From positions 1 to 13,902 of the forward strand of contig CANDJX010000033.1 of the NCBI GenBank assembly GCA_947385185.1: a stretch of 13,902 bases of DNA, written 5' to 3'. This DNA comes from an uncultured Clostridia bacterium (GTDB lineage Bacteria > Bacillota > Clostridia > Christensenellales > Pumilibacteraceae). Shown here piece by piece: positions 8,230 to 13,902 of the stretch (its first letter is position 1; each line of letters starts with the position of its first letter). Position numbers and translations under genes: made by a program. The notes beneath the pieces were generated by a model. It was not told the origin of the DNA, ran no database searches, and was given only the letters and a program-made list of their open reading frames with translations.

Positions 8230-9495
8230 TTACTCGCCGTCGGCATCGGCAGACTCACCTTCCGCCGTCGATGATTTTTCATTATCGGTATCCGCCTGAT
8301 TGTCGGGAACCGACTCCGCGTTTTCGACCGCTTTTTCTTCCGCAGCGTTTTCGCTTTCCGTCTTATCTCCGGAAGGAACCGATGAAGGAGCGTCGAGTCC
8401 GTCGAGGAAGTCATCGGCGGGAACGTCCGTTCCGCTTGCCGTCGCAGGATCGGGCGCGGGAGCTTTCTTAAGCCGTCTTTCTTTCCACATCGCCCAGATC
8501 GAAGGCGCAAGGAGCAAAGACGAGAAAGTACCTGCAACAAGACCGGCAACAAGAGGCAGACAGAAGATTATCAGATCCCCGACCCCGAAAATTGCCGCGA
8601 CTATTGCGACCGAGACTACGGTAAGCATGGTAGTGCCCGTCGTATTGATCGAACGAACCAACGTATCGCGCACCGATTCGTTTGCGATTACCGAAGGCAA
8701 AGTATCCGAGGGCATCGTTTTGACTTTATCTCTGACCTTGTCGAATATTATTATCGTATTGTTGATTGAATATCCGAGAATGGTTATGAGCGCCGCAACG
8801 AACGTGCTTGTGATCTCTATGTGGAATATCAGCATAAAGAGGAACATCATCGCAATATCGTGTACAAGACATACGAGCGCGACAACGCCGGACAACATCT
8901 CGAATCTTATCGCGATATATATCAGCATAAGGGCGAGAGCCATTATTACGGCGCAGATACAGGTTATAAGCAATTCCGAACTTACCGTCGCGCTTACGGA
9001 CGTTCCGCTCGATACGCTGCCGGCATACAGATCGTCGAACGCTTTATCCTTTATTTCATCGCCGAGAATATCGATAATTCCTTTATTCTCATCGCTGCCC
9101 ATCATAACCTGATAGTTATAATGATCGGCAGTGAATTTTATATAAAGCGATTTATCCGAATTTTCGCCCTGCATGGTAATGTCGCGGACAACGAGTTCGG
9201 ATATTTGTCCTATCTCGTCGGTACTGTAAGCAATATCCGGATTCTCTATAATATCCGTAATCTGTTTTTCTTTTTCGGAACGGAACGCGGGATTGTCAAG
9301 CTGAGCTCCGAGTTTTACCGTGATCGTATATCCGCCGGTAAAGTCGATACCGAGATTGAGAACGTTGCCTTTAAATGCAAATCCGAATATAATTCCGAGT
9401 ATGACGGCAAGCGCAAGCACCGCCGCGGGAATGCAGAACCATATTTTCTTTTTTTCGACTATGTTAAGATTGCGAGAGTCGATATCGAATTTCAT
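8230..9495 (-). CDS. secF: Protein translocase subunit SecF
   Basis: SecF pairs with SecD in the membrane and uses the proton or sodium gradient to help pull exported proteins through SecYEG. One membrane helix spans about 18-40, then GIDFTGG (49-55), the SecF form of the conserved first motif. An external domain reaches to about 172, and five further helices follow between 174 and 335, including ALITILGYSINNTIIIFDKVR (235-255) and RSINTT (281-286). Beyond KERRLKK an 80-residue tail (about 342-421), rich in Ala, Asp, Glu and Ser, looks disordered and would lie in the cytosol; typical SecF is near 300 residues. The ATG overlaps the secD stop by one base (TGATG), with GGGAGG inside the secD end, so the pair is translationally coupled. 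Confidence 0.96.
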   Translation of the reverse strand: MKFDIDSRNLNIVEKKKIWFCIPAAVLALAVILGIIFGFAFKGNVLNLGIDFTGGYTITVKLGAQLDNPAFRSEKEKQITDIIENPDIAYSTDEIGQISELVVRDITMQGENSDKSLYIKFTADHYNYQVMMGSDENKGIIDILGDEIKDKAFDDLYAGSVSSGTSVSATVSSELLITCICAVIMALALMLIYIAIRFEMLSGVVALVCLVHDIAMMFLFMLIFHIEITSTFVAALITILGYSINNTIIIFDKVRDKVKTMPSDTLPSVIANESVRDTLVRSINTTGTTMLTVVSVAIVAAIFGVGDLIIFCLPLVAGLVAGTFSSLLLAPSIWAMWKERRLKKAPAPDPATASGTDVPADDFLDGLDAPSSVPSGDKTESENAAEEKAVENAESVPDNQADTDNEKSSTAEGESADADGE

Positions 9496-10946
9496 CAGTT
9501 ATTACCTCCCTCGTCGTCAAACATCTTATCGAAATCGCCGAAATCATCGACAGGCTTGTCCGCTTCGGTCGCGTCAACCGCTTCGGCAACGCCTGCGGCT
9601 TCCGCTTTCCGTTTCTTTTTCGGTCTTTCCTTCGGTACGTACTGAATTTCGTCGGCTTCGTTAAAACCGACTTTTCTGTGAAGTCTGTACAGCTTCGGAT
9701 CGTCCCCCCATATTGCAATGGTCCATTTCAGCATAAATCTCGTAAGAACGAGCGATGAGAATACCGATAAAATAAGACCTATAAGGAGCGTCAGACCGAA
9801 ACCTGCAATCGATCCGGTGCCGAATATAAGCAACATTATCGCCGCGATAATCGTAGTAACGTTACCGTCGATAATTGCATTCGCGGCCTTTCTGAAGCCC
9901 GCATGATACGCGGCGAGAATAGATTTGCCGTTACGGTACTCTTCTTTTATTCTCTCGTAAATGATGACGTTTCCGTCGATCATCATACCGAGCGAAAGAA
10001 TAATACCCGCAATGCCGGGAAGCGATAACTGCACAAGCGGAATAGTCGCAAGGAAGAAGAACATGAGCACCATATACGCGACCATGACTATGCTTGCAAC
10101 CATGCCCATCATTCTGTAGAATACGCACATGAATGCCATTATAAGAACGAATGCAATCGCTCCGCCTATAAGACCTGCGGCAAGCGCTCCCTCGCCGAGC
10201 GTCGGATCTACGACCGAACTTTCGATAAGCCCGAGCGTAACGTCGAAAGTACCGCTCATGATCTGATCCGCAAGCGACTGCGCTTCTTCATAAGTAAAGC
10301 TACCCGTTATGATTGCATTGCCGCCCGTGATCGCCGTATTTATACTGGCGGTGGAAATCGTATTCTGTCTTTCTCCGCCGCGAAGAAGATAAATCTTAAT
10401 GTATTGCCCTACGTTATTCGAAGTGACTTCGGCAAACTTCTGAGCGCCTTCGCTGTTGAGCGAAAGCCCCACCGCAGGGTTTCCGTAGTCGTCTGCGGTA
10501 ACGTACGCGCGATTGACTACGTCGCCGTAGAATATCGTATCGCCGTCTACGGTGCCGTCCGACGACAACACGAATTCGAGATCGGCAGGTTCGCCTATTA
10601 TCTCGAATATTTCGCTCGGTTCGTCAACGTCGGGGACCTCGACACGGATACGGTTCGCGCCCTCGCGTACTACCGTAGCTTCCGTATAACCTCTCTGAGT
10701 CAAAAGACCGGTCAGCTGCGTTACGGTACCGTTCATTCTCGATTCGTCCGGATTGGAGTCTTCCGCCTCGTAAACGGCGTACACGCCGCCTTTGAGATCC
10801 AGACCGAGTTTAATGGATGAAACTATACCGTACTGGTGAATTTCACCGCCGACAGAAAAGTTGAATTGCAAAAAGCAGGCAACGACGCAAAGCGCCGTTA
10901 CGGCAGATACAATTATAAACTTAACAAGTGATGATTTTCTTTTCAT
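9495..10946 (-). CDS. secD: Protein translocase subunit SecD
   Basis: SecD is the partner of SecF in late protein export. The 483-residue protein has an N-terminal membrane helix (about 8-28), the motif LGLDLKGG (47-54), an external domain, and five C-terminal helices, including the family motif SLGMMIDGNVIIYERIKEE near 314-332. After the last helix a cytosolic tail of about 60 residues is first basic (KERPKKKRK) and then acidic, ending DDFGDFDKMFDDEGGNN. SecD and SecF are separate genes here, unlike the fused SecDF of Bacillus subtilis. A promoter lies about 60-90 bases upstream; the Shine-Dalgarno is weak (AAAGG about 15 bases before ATG), and no better start was found. Confidence 0.96.
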   Translation of the reverse strand: MKRKSSLVKFIIVSAVTALCVVACFLQFNFSVGGEIHQYGIVSSIKLGLDLKGGVYAVYEAEDSNPDESRMNGTVTQLTGLLTQRGYTEATVVREGANRIRVEVPDVDEPSEIFEIIGEPADLEFVLSSDGTVDGDTIFYGDVVNRAYVTADDYGNPAVGLSLNSEGAQKFAEVTSNNVGQYIKIYLLRGGERQNTISTASINTAITGGNAIITGSFTYEEAQSLADQIMSGTFDVTLGLIESSVVDPTLGEGALAAGLIGGAIAFVLIMAFMCVFYRMMGMVASIVMVAYMVLMFFFLATIPLVQLSLPGIAGIILSLGMMIDGNVIIYERIKEEYRNGKSILAAYHAGFRKAANAIIDGNVTTIIAAIMLLIFGTGSIAGFGLTLLIGLILSVFSSLVLTRFMLKWTIAIWGDDPKLYRLHRKVGFNEADEIQYVPKERPKKKRKAEAAGVAEAVDATEADKPVDDFGDFDKMFDDEGGNN

Positions 10947-10972
10947 TTCGTAATGTTTTTGCCTTTACCGTT

Positions 10973-10999
10973 TATGCGCCGACGATTTAGCGACGCATA
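10973..10999 (-). promoter_or_regulatory. Stem-loop at 5' end of secD leader
   Basis: The arms TATGCG and CGCATA (10994-10999 and 10973-10978) form a 6-bp stem with a 15-base loop, placed at the very beginning of the predicted secD transcript (start near 11000). It may simply protect the 5' end of the message. It is not followed by a U-run, so it is not a terminator. Confidence 0.4.
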
Positions 11000-11006
11000 C
11001 TATGAA

Positions 11007-11036
11007 ATTATATATCAAGATGGCGACTCAAGTCAA
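11007..11036 (-). promoter_or_regulatory. Sigma-A type promoter of secD-secF
   Basis: On the minus strand a -35 TTGACT (11031-11036) and a perfect -10 TATAAT (11007-11012) are 18 bases apart, in the 133-base gap between the SCIFF maturase gene and secD. The start would be near 11000, leaving a leader of about 54 nt. A short inverted repeat GACT-CA-AGTC (11025-11034) overlaps the -35 box. No clear terminator for the upstream gene is seen in this gap. Confidence 0.8.
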
Positions 11037-11079
11037 ACAAATACCCGCAACTAATCGAAAAAATTATTTATTTTAGCGC

Positions 11080-12420
11080 TCAATCGTTATTCTCGCTCTC
11101 GATCGCCGCAATCGCAAGCGCGCACTCGACGCGTTTTTTCATAAGCTCGCAACCGATCTTATACGGTTTGACTATATTTCCGCAGATCTGAATGGAATTC
11201 GCGGCGCAACCACCGCTGCAATAATATTTCGCCCAACAGGTCGGGCACTCTTCCTTTTTTGTAAGATTGGTCGTCGCAAACATCTGCGGCAGCTTATCCG
11301 AGAAAGTCCCGTCGTTGACGTTTCCTATTATGTAATCGTCGATACCGTCGAAACGATGACACGGATAAATATTGCCGTTTGGCGCGACTGCGAGATATTC
11401 GTCGCCCGCATTGCAACCGACAAGGCGTTTCGCCGCACAAGGTCCGTTGTATATATCTATATTGAAATGGAAAAAACCGAACTCCTTTCCGCTTGCCCGA
11501 CGGCGTATGTATTCTTCCGCCAGAATTTCGTACTGCGCCTTCATTTCTTCGATGTCGGATTCTTTAAGCGCCAACGGATCTCCGTCGGGAAGAACGACGG
11601 GTTCGAGAGAAACCTGCCCGAAACCGTAGTCGTTGAGCGCGAGCACGTCTTTTGCGAAATCAAGGTTTCTCGCAGTGAAAGTACCTCTCACGTAATAACT
11701 CTTGTTTCCGCGTAAGCGAACGAGCTTCAGAGCGTTTTCGAGCGCCTTATCGAACGACCCTTTTCCGGCAGCGTCGATACGAACCGAGTCGTGCACCTCT
11801 TTCCTGCCGTCGATACTGAGAACCACGTTATACATTTCGCGATTGAAATAATCTATAAGCTCGTCGGTAAGAAGCACCGCGTTCGTCGTAATGGTAAAAC
11901 GGAATTCTTTTCCCGCCGCCTTTTCCACGCTGCGGGCGTAATCGATCGTAGCACGGACGGCGTCCATATTCAAAAGCGGCTCGCCGCCGAAAAAGTCCAC
12001 TTCGAGTCGCTTGCGATTTCCGCTTTTCGAAATAAGGAAGTCGATAGCGTTTTTCGCCGTGCTTTCACTCATATAATCGGTCTTGCCGTGATACTGTCCG
12101 TCGTCGGCGAAACAATACCGGCAACGCAGATTGCAACCGTGCGCAATATTAAGACAGAGCGCTTTTACTACGCCCTTATACGTCGGCTTCGGATGATCCG
12201 GCTCCGGAGAAAATAACACGCCGCGCTTACGCAGGCTTTCTATTTCCGCTTCCGCTTCCTTGATTTCATCCGTCGTATAACGAGAAAAATCTCCTTGTGC
12301 TTCCGCAGAAGGAGAAGATTTTTCTATAAGTTTTGCCGTAAGCTCGTCTACGGCGAAAACCGAGCCGCTTTCCACGTCAAGCAAAAAGCGCCGCCCCATG
12401 CATTCGTAAACGTGAACCAT
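11080..12420 (-). CDS. scfB: SCIFF peptide maturase, SPASM-domain radical SAM enzyme
   Basis: This enzyme family installs thioether links between cysteines and nearby residues of the SCIFF peptide, forming a ranthipeptide. The 446-residue product has the N-terminal peptide-binding region, a radical SAM core with HGCNLRCRYCFADD (C96, C100, C103), FFGGEP at about 143-148, and a C-terminal SPASM region with many cysteines (C328, C336, C354, C392, C395, C401, C405, C413, C424) that bind auxiliary iron-sulphur clusters, including ECPTCWAKYYCSGGCAAN. The start at 12420 (MVHVYECMG) is chosen because homologues begin at this point. The longer frame from 12546 runs back across the precursor gene in another frame and its extra 42 residues are unlike protein. 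It begins 11 bases after the precursor's stop; AGGA lies about 16 bases upstream. Same promoter as scfA. Confidence 0.94.
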   Translation of the reverse strand: MVHVYECMGRRFLLDVESGSVFAVDELTAKLIEKSSPSAEAQGDFSRYTTDEIKEAEAEIESLRKRGVLFSPEPDHPKPTYKGVVKALCLNIAHGCNLRCRYCFADDGQYHGKTDYMSESTAKNAIDFLISKSGNRKRLEVDFFGGEPLLNMDAVRATIDYARSVEKAAGKEFRFTITTNAVLLTDELIDYFNREMYNVVLSIDGRKEVHDSVRIDAAGKGSFDKALENALKLVRLRGNKSYYVRGTFTARNLDFAKDVLALNDYGFGQVSLEPVVLPDGDPLALKESDIEEMKAQYEILAEEYIRRRASGKEFGFFHFNIDIYNGPCAAKRLVGCNAGDEYLAVAPNGNIYPCHRFDGIDDYIIGNVNDGTFSDKLPQMFATTNLTKKEECPTCWAKYYCSGGCAANSIQICGNIVKPYKIGCELMKKRVECALAIAAIESENND

Positions 12421-12431
12421 AACGAATCGGA

Positions 12432-12602
12432 TCAGTCCTGTCTTACCTTGACGGATCTGTTCGTCTTTTTCTGTTCGCAAGACTGATTTCCTACGGTGCA
12501 GCTCGTTTTGCAAGCCGACTGACAGCCCGTCTGGCACTCTCCGCACCCGGTTCCTTTTTCTTTGCAGATAGTATTGGTAGCAATGATTTTGATATGCTTC
12601 AT
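12432..12602 (-). CDS. scfA: SCIFF precursor peptide (six-cysteine ranthipeptide)
   Basis: A 56-residue ribosomal precursor of the SCIFF family (six cysteines in forty-five residues). It starts MKHIKII, as the family does, and has the core GCGECQTGCQSACKTSC followed by TVGNQSC, with C20, C23, C27, C31, C35 and C42. In the characterised homologue CteA a thioether joins a core Cys to a Thr five residues on; C31 and T36 keep that spacing here. Two oddities: a seventh cysteine at position 13, in the leader, and a basic 13-residue tail after the last cysteine (QKKTNRSVKVRQD), so it is longer than the usual 45 or so. GGAGG lies 7 bases before the ATG and a strong promoter just upstream. The maturase gene follows directly. 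The biological role of SCIFF is poorly known; signalling has been proposed in some clostridia. Confidence 0.96.
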   Translation of the reverse strand: MKHIKIIATNTICKEKGTGCGECQTGCQSACKTSCTVGNQSCEQKKTNRSVKVRQD

Positions 12603-12627
12603 GATTTTACCTCCGATATTTTGTAAT

Positions 12628-12656
12628 ATTATACATTATACTCGGAGAAAATGCAA
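12628..12656 (-). promoter_or_regulatory. Sigma-A type promoter of scfA-scfB
   Basis: On the minus strand a -35 TTGCAT (12651-12656) and a perfect -10 TATAAT (12628-12633) are 17 bases apart. The start falls near 12621, leaving a leader of under 20 nt that is mostly the Shine-Dalgarno CGGAGGT (12609-12615). A second TATAAT (12635-12640) precedes it without a matching -35. An inverted repeat GCAAG-TG-CTTGC (12653-12664) covers most of the -35 and could be an operator. Confidence 0.85.
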
Positions 12657-12676
12657 GTGCTTGCGTTATATTTTTA

Positions 12677-13072
12677 TCAGTTTCTTCTGATTAACATCGA
12701 AATAATCCCGCTGACGAGTCCCGCCGCCATACCTATAACGGTATTGTTGAGCAAAGTTATATCGAAGTCGAAACCGCCGCCGAGCAACGAAAAAACTATA
12801 TACGCGAATATAGCGTAAACCAGACCGGCAATCATTCCTCTGAGCCAACCGTTACCCGGACGTCTGAGCGAAAACAGGCAGGCAACGAGTATACTGACCG
12901 TTCTGATTATCTGATTGACGATCGGCATGGCTTCGGTGCCGACGTTGAACGTTTTTATGACGAACGCCGCGCCGAGAACGAGTATCAACGAAATGACAAG
13001 TCCTATTATGACCGCTTTGACGATTTCCATTGCGTAATATTTCGGCTCTACCGAAAGTTCCCGTTTTTTCAT
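12677..13072 (-). CDS. TIGR04086-type four-helix membrane protein
   Basis: A 131-residue integral membrane protein of unknown function. Four hydrophobic helices are visible at about 17-40, 52-69, 77-97 and 110-128, with a basic N-terminus (MKKREL) and a basic end (LIRRN). Size, helix pattern and position between yajC and the SCIFF genes fit the TIGR04086/YrzE-like family, which is found in this neighbourhood in Clostridia; this is recognition by pattern and context, not by alignment. The start at 13072 is preferred because GGAGG (13082-13086) lies 9 bases upstream; the ATG six codons earlier (13090) overlaps that same ribosome binding site. The site is buried in a hairpin (13083-13114). The gene ends 74 bases before scfA. 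No catalytic motif is seen. Confidence 0.85.
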   Translation of the reverse strand: MKKRELSVEPKYYAMEIVKAVIIGLVISLILVLGAAFVIKTFNVGTEAMPIVNQIIRTVSILVACLFSLRRPGNGWLRGMIAGLVYAIFAYIVFSLLGGGFDFDITLLNNTVIGMAAGLVSGIISMLIRRN

Positions 13073-13082
13073 AAAATAAAAC

Positions 13083-13114
13083 CTCCGCATATATTCGATA
13101 AAACCTATGCGGAG
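13083..13114 (-). promoter_or_regulatory. Hairpin covering the ribosome binding site of the TIGR04086-type gene
   Basis: On the transcribed strand CTCCGCATA (13106-13114) pairs perfectly over 9 bp with TATGCGGAG (13083-13091), with a 14-base loop. The 3' arm contains most of the Shine-Dalgarno GGAGG of the downstream gene, and the bases after it (GTTTTATTTT) are U-rich, running into the ATG. It could be an intrinsic terminator for yajC, an attenuator, or a translational lock. No clear promoter is seen in the 105-base gap between yajC and this gene. Confidence 0.65.
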
Positions 13115-13177
13115 ATCTGTTCCGATATTACCGTGCGGATCGGTATGAAGTTGTCGTGTTTTGACGAAAAAAACCGA

Positions 13178-13828
13178 TTATTTCTTTTTTCCGCTGCCGC
13201 TCTTTCTTGCTCTCGGCTTTTTCGCCGCAGGCTTATCTTCGGCGGGCGCTTCGGGCTTATCCGATACTACCGCTTCCGCTTCTGCGTCGTCGGTCGCGAC
13301 GGTAGCAGCCTCCTCGTCTACCGACGCGGGCTCAATCGCGGGCGACGCATTGTCGGTCTCCGTAACGTTTTCTTCGACCGATACGGATTCCGAATCGGAC
13401 CGGACTTCGGATTGAACTTCGGTCTGTTCCGTAATATCCGCAGTTTCGGCGAAAGGCTCCTCTACCGTTTCGTCGACCGGAAGCGACGGAACGTTTGCGT
13501 GACTAATGACCGTATAAAGCGCCTGAATATCGACGACGATAGACGTATTGCCGGTTTCTATAACAAGTTCTTTCCTTCCGGGAACGGGTTCTCTGATCGC
13601 TTTTATAACGCCGATTATTCCGCCCACCGTTTCTATAGTATCGCCTACGGAAAGCGACGAACGCAGATCTTCGACGTTTTTCTTCTGGCGTTTGCCGTTT
13701 ATCATAGGCATTACGAAAAGCACTACGACGAGAAGCACGGCGACGACAATAAGCATGGGTATGAACATCTGATTGTTATTGCAACTGTTTCCCTGCTCGC
13801 CGCCGCTTGTCAAAAAATAAGATAACAT
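13178..13828 (-). CDS. yajC: YajC, SecDF-associated translocase subunit, with long charged tail
   Basis: YajC is a small single-helix protein that associates with SecD and SecF in the inner membrane. The 216-residue product has a short outer part rich in Asn, one membrane helix at about 21-43 (MFIPMLIVVAVLLVVVLFVM), then the conserved cytosolic domain with NGKRQKKNVEDLRSSLSVGD (44-63) and VGGIIGVI (68-75), ending near 110. Typical YajC stops at about 85-110 residues; here a tail of over 100 residues follows, strongly acidic to about 195 and then basic (AKKPRARKSGSGKKK). The start at 13828 is chosen because GGAG lies about 10 bases upstream and MLSYF is a sensible start. The longer frame to 13891 begins MTGVQTCALPI, which is translated adapter and must be rejected. 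Confidence 0.93.
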   Translation of the reverse strand: MLSYFLTSGGEQGNSCNNNQMFIPMLIVVAVLLVVVLFVMPMINGKRQKKNVEDLRSSLSVGDTIETVGGIIGVIKAIREPVPGRKELVIETGNTSIVVDIQALYTVISHANVPSLPVDETVEEPFAETADITEQTEVQSEVRSDSESVSVEENVTETDNASPAIEPASVDEEAATVATDDAEAEAVVSDKPEAPAEDKPAAKKPRARKSGSGKKK

Positions 13829-13857
13829 ATTGTAATTCTCCGTTTGAATGATGTTTA

Positions 13858-13902
13858 AGATCGGAAGAGCACACGTCTGAACTCCAGTCACTTACAGGAA
13901 TC
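13858..13902 (+). other. Illumina TruSeq-type adapter plus index (artefact)
   Basis: The sequence begins AGATCGGAAGAGC, continues as the TruSeq read-2 adapter to CTCCAGTCAC, then TTACAGGA (apparent index) and ATC. It is the exact reverse complement of bases 1-45, and two further bases (13856-13857 against 46-47) also match. It is library DNA at the contig edge and not genomic. Confidence 0.98.

Noticed and set aside
8300..9112. A 270-codon plus-strand frame opposite secF
   Set aside because: Antisense to well-conserved SecF helices; Ser/Thr/Ile-rich sequence without motifs or a ribosome binding site. Other long plus-strand frames opposite relA and recJ were left out for the same reason.
11041..11079. 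Terminator after the SCIFF maturase gene
   Set aside because: Only a weak A/T-only foldback and an isolated AGCGCT palindrome are present; no stable stem precedes the T-run.
12421..12546. Longer N-terminus of the SCIFF maturase (488 residues)
   Set aside because: The extra 42 residues overlap the scfA gene in another frame and read as arginine-rich non-protein sequence; family members begin at the ATG at 12420.
12676..12691. Small hairpin ATCAG/CTGAT at the end of the TIGR04086-type gene as a terminator
   Set aside because: Only five AT-rich pairs and followed by A residues rather than a U-run on the transcribed strand.
13073..13090. Upstream ATG for the TIGR04086-type protein
   Set aside because: It overlaps the GGAGG site that properly serves the ATG at 13072.
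1..13902. Terminal inverted repeats suggesting a transposon or linear element
   Set aside because: The repeats are Illumina adapter plus index, and no transposase or replication gene is present.

Overview
The window is a 13.9 kb contig from an anaerobic-type Firmicute of class Clostridia, most likely an uncultured lineage from a metagenome. The evidence is gene content and order: yajC, a TIGR04086-type membrane protein, a SCIFF peptide with its radical SAM maturase, separate secD and secF, recJ, a RelA/SpoT-type gene, an MBL-fold hydrolase, hemZ, rpsO and pnp. Shine-Dalgarno sites are mostly strong (GGAGG). Order or genus cannot be fixed from the sequence. Both ends are not biological: bases 1-45 and 13858-13902 are the same Illumina TruSeq-type adapter plus index in inverted orientation, so genomic DNA runs from about 46 to 13857.

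Every gene lies on the minus strand, so transcription runs from high to low coordinates. Region A (13828-12677) holds yajC and a four-helix membrane protein, separated by a hairpin that covers the second gene's ribosome binding site. Region B (12656-11080) is the SCIFF pair: a good sigma-A promoter, a 56-residue cysteine-rich precursor peptide (too short for ordinary ORF filters) and its SPASM radical SAM maturase. Region C (11036-8230) is secD-secF with its own promoter, closed by a strong hairpin terminator. Region D (8175-1692) is a tightly packed run recJ, relA, MBL hydrolase, hemZ, with 1-nt spacing or short overlaps. Region E (1665-46) is rpsO with its own promoter and a structured leader, a hairpin, then pnp cut off by the contig end.

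Functionally the window joins protein export (YajC, SecD, SecF), a modified peptide of the ranthipeptide class (SCIFF), the stringent response (RelA), DNA repair (RecJ), a coproporphyrinogen dehydrogenase-like radical SAM protein (HemZ), and translation/RNA decay (S15, PNPase). Most of it is conserved clostridial housekeeping. The less ordinary points are an extra cysteine and a basic tail on the SCIFF peptide, long charged disordered tails on the cytosolic ends of YajC, SecD and SecF, with a short acidic motif shared by SecD and SecF, and several leader hairpins that could regulate expression. No mobile element, CRISPR array, tRNA or rRNA was seen, and no gene-free stretch exceeds about 150 bases.
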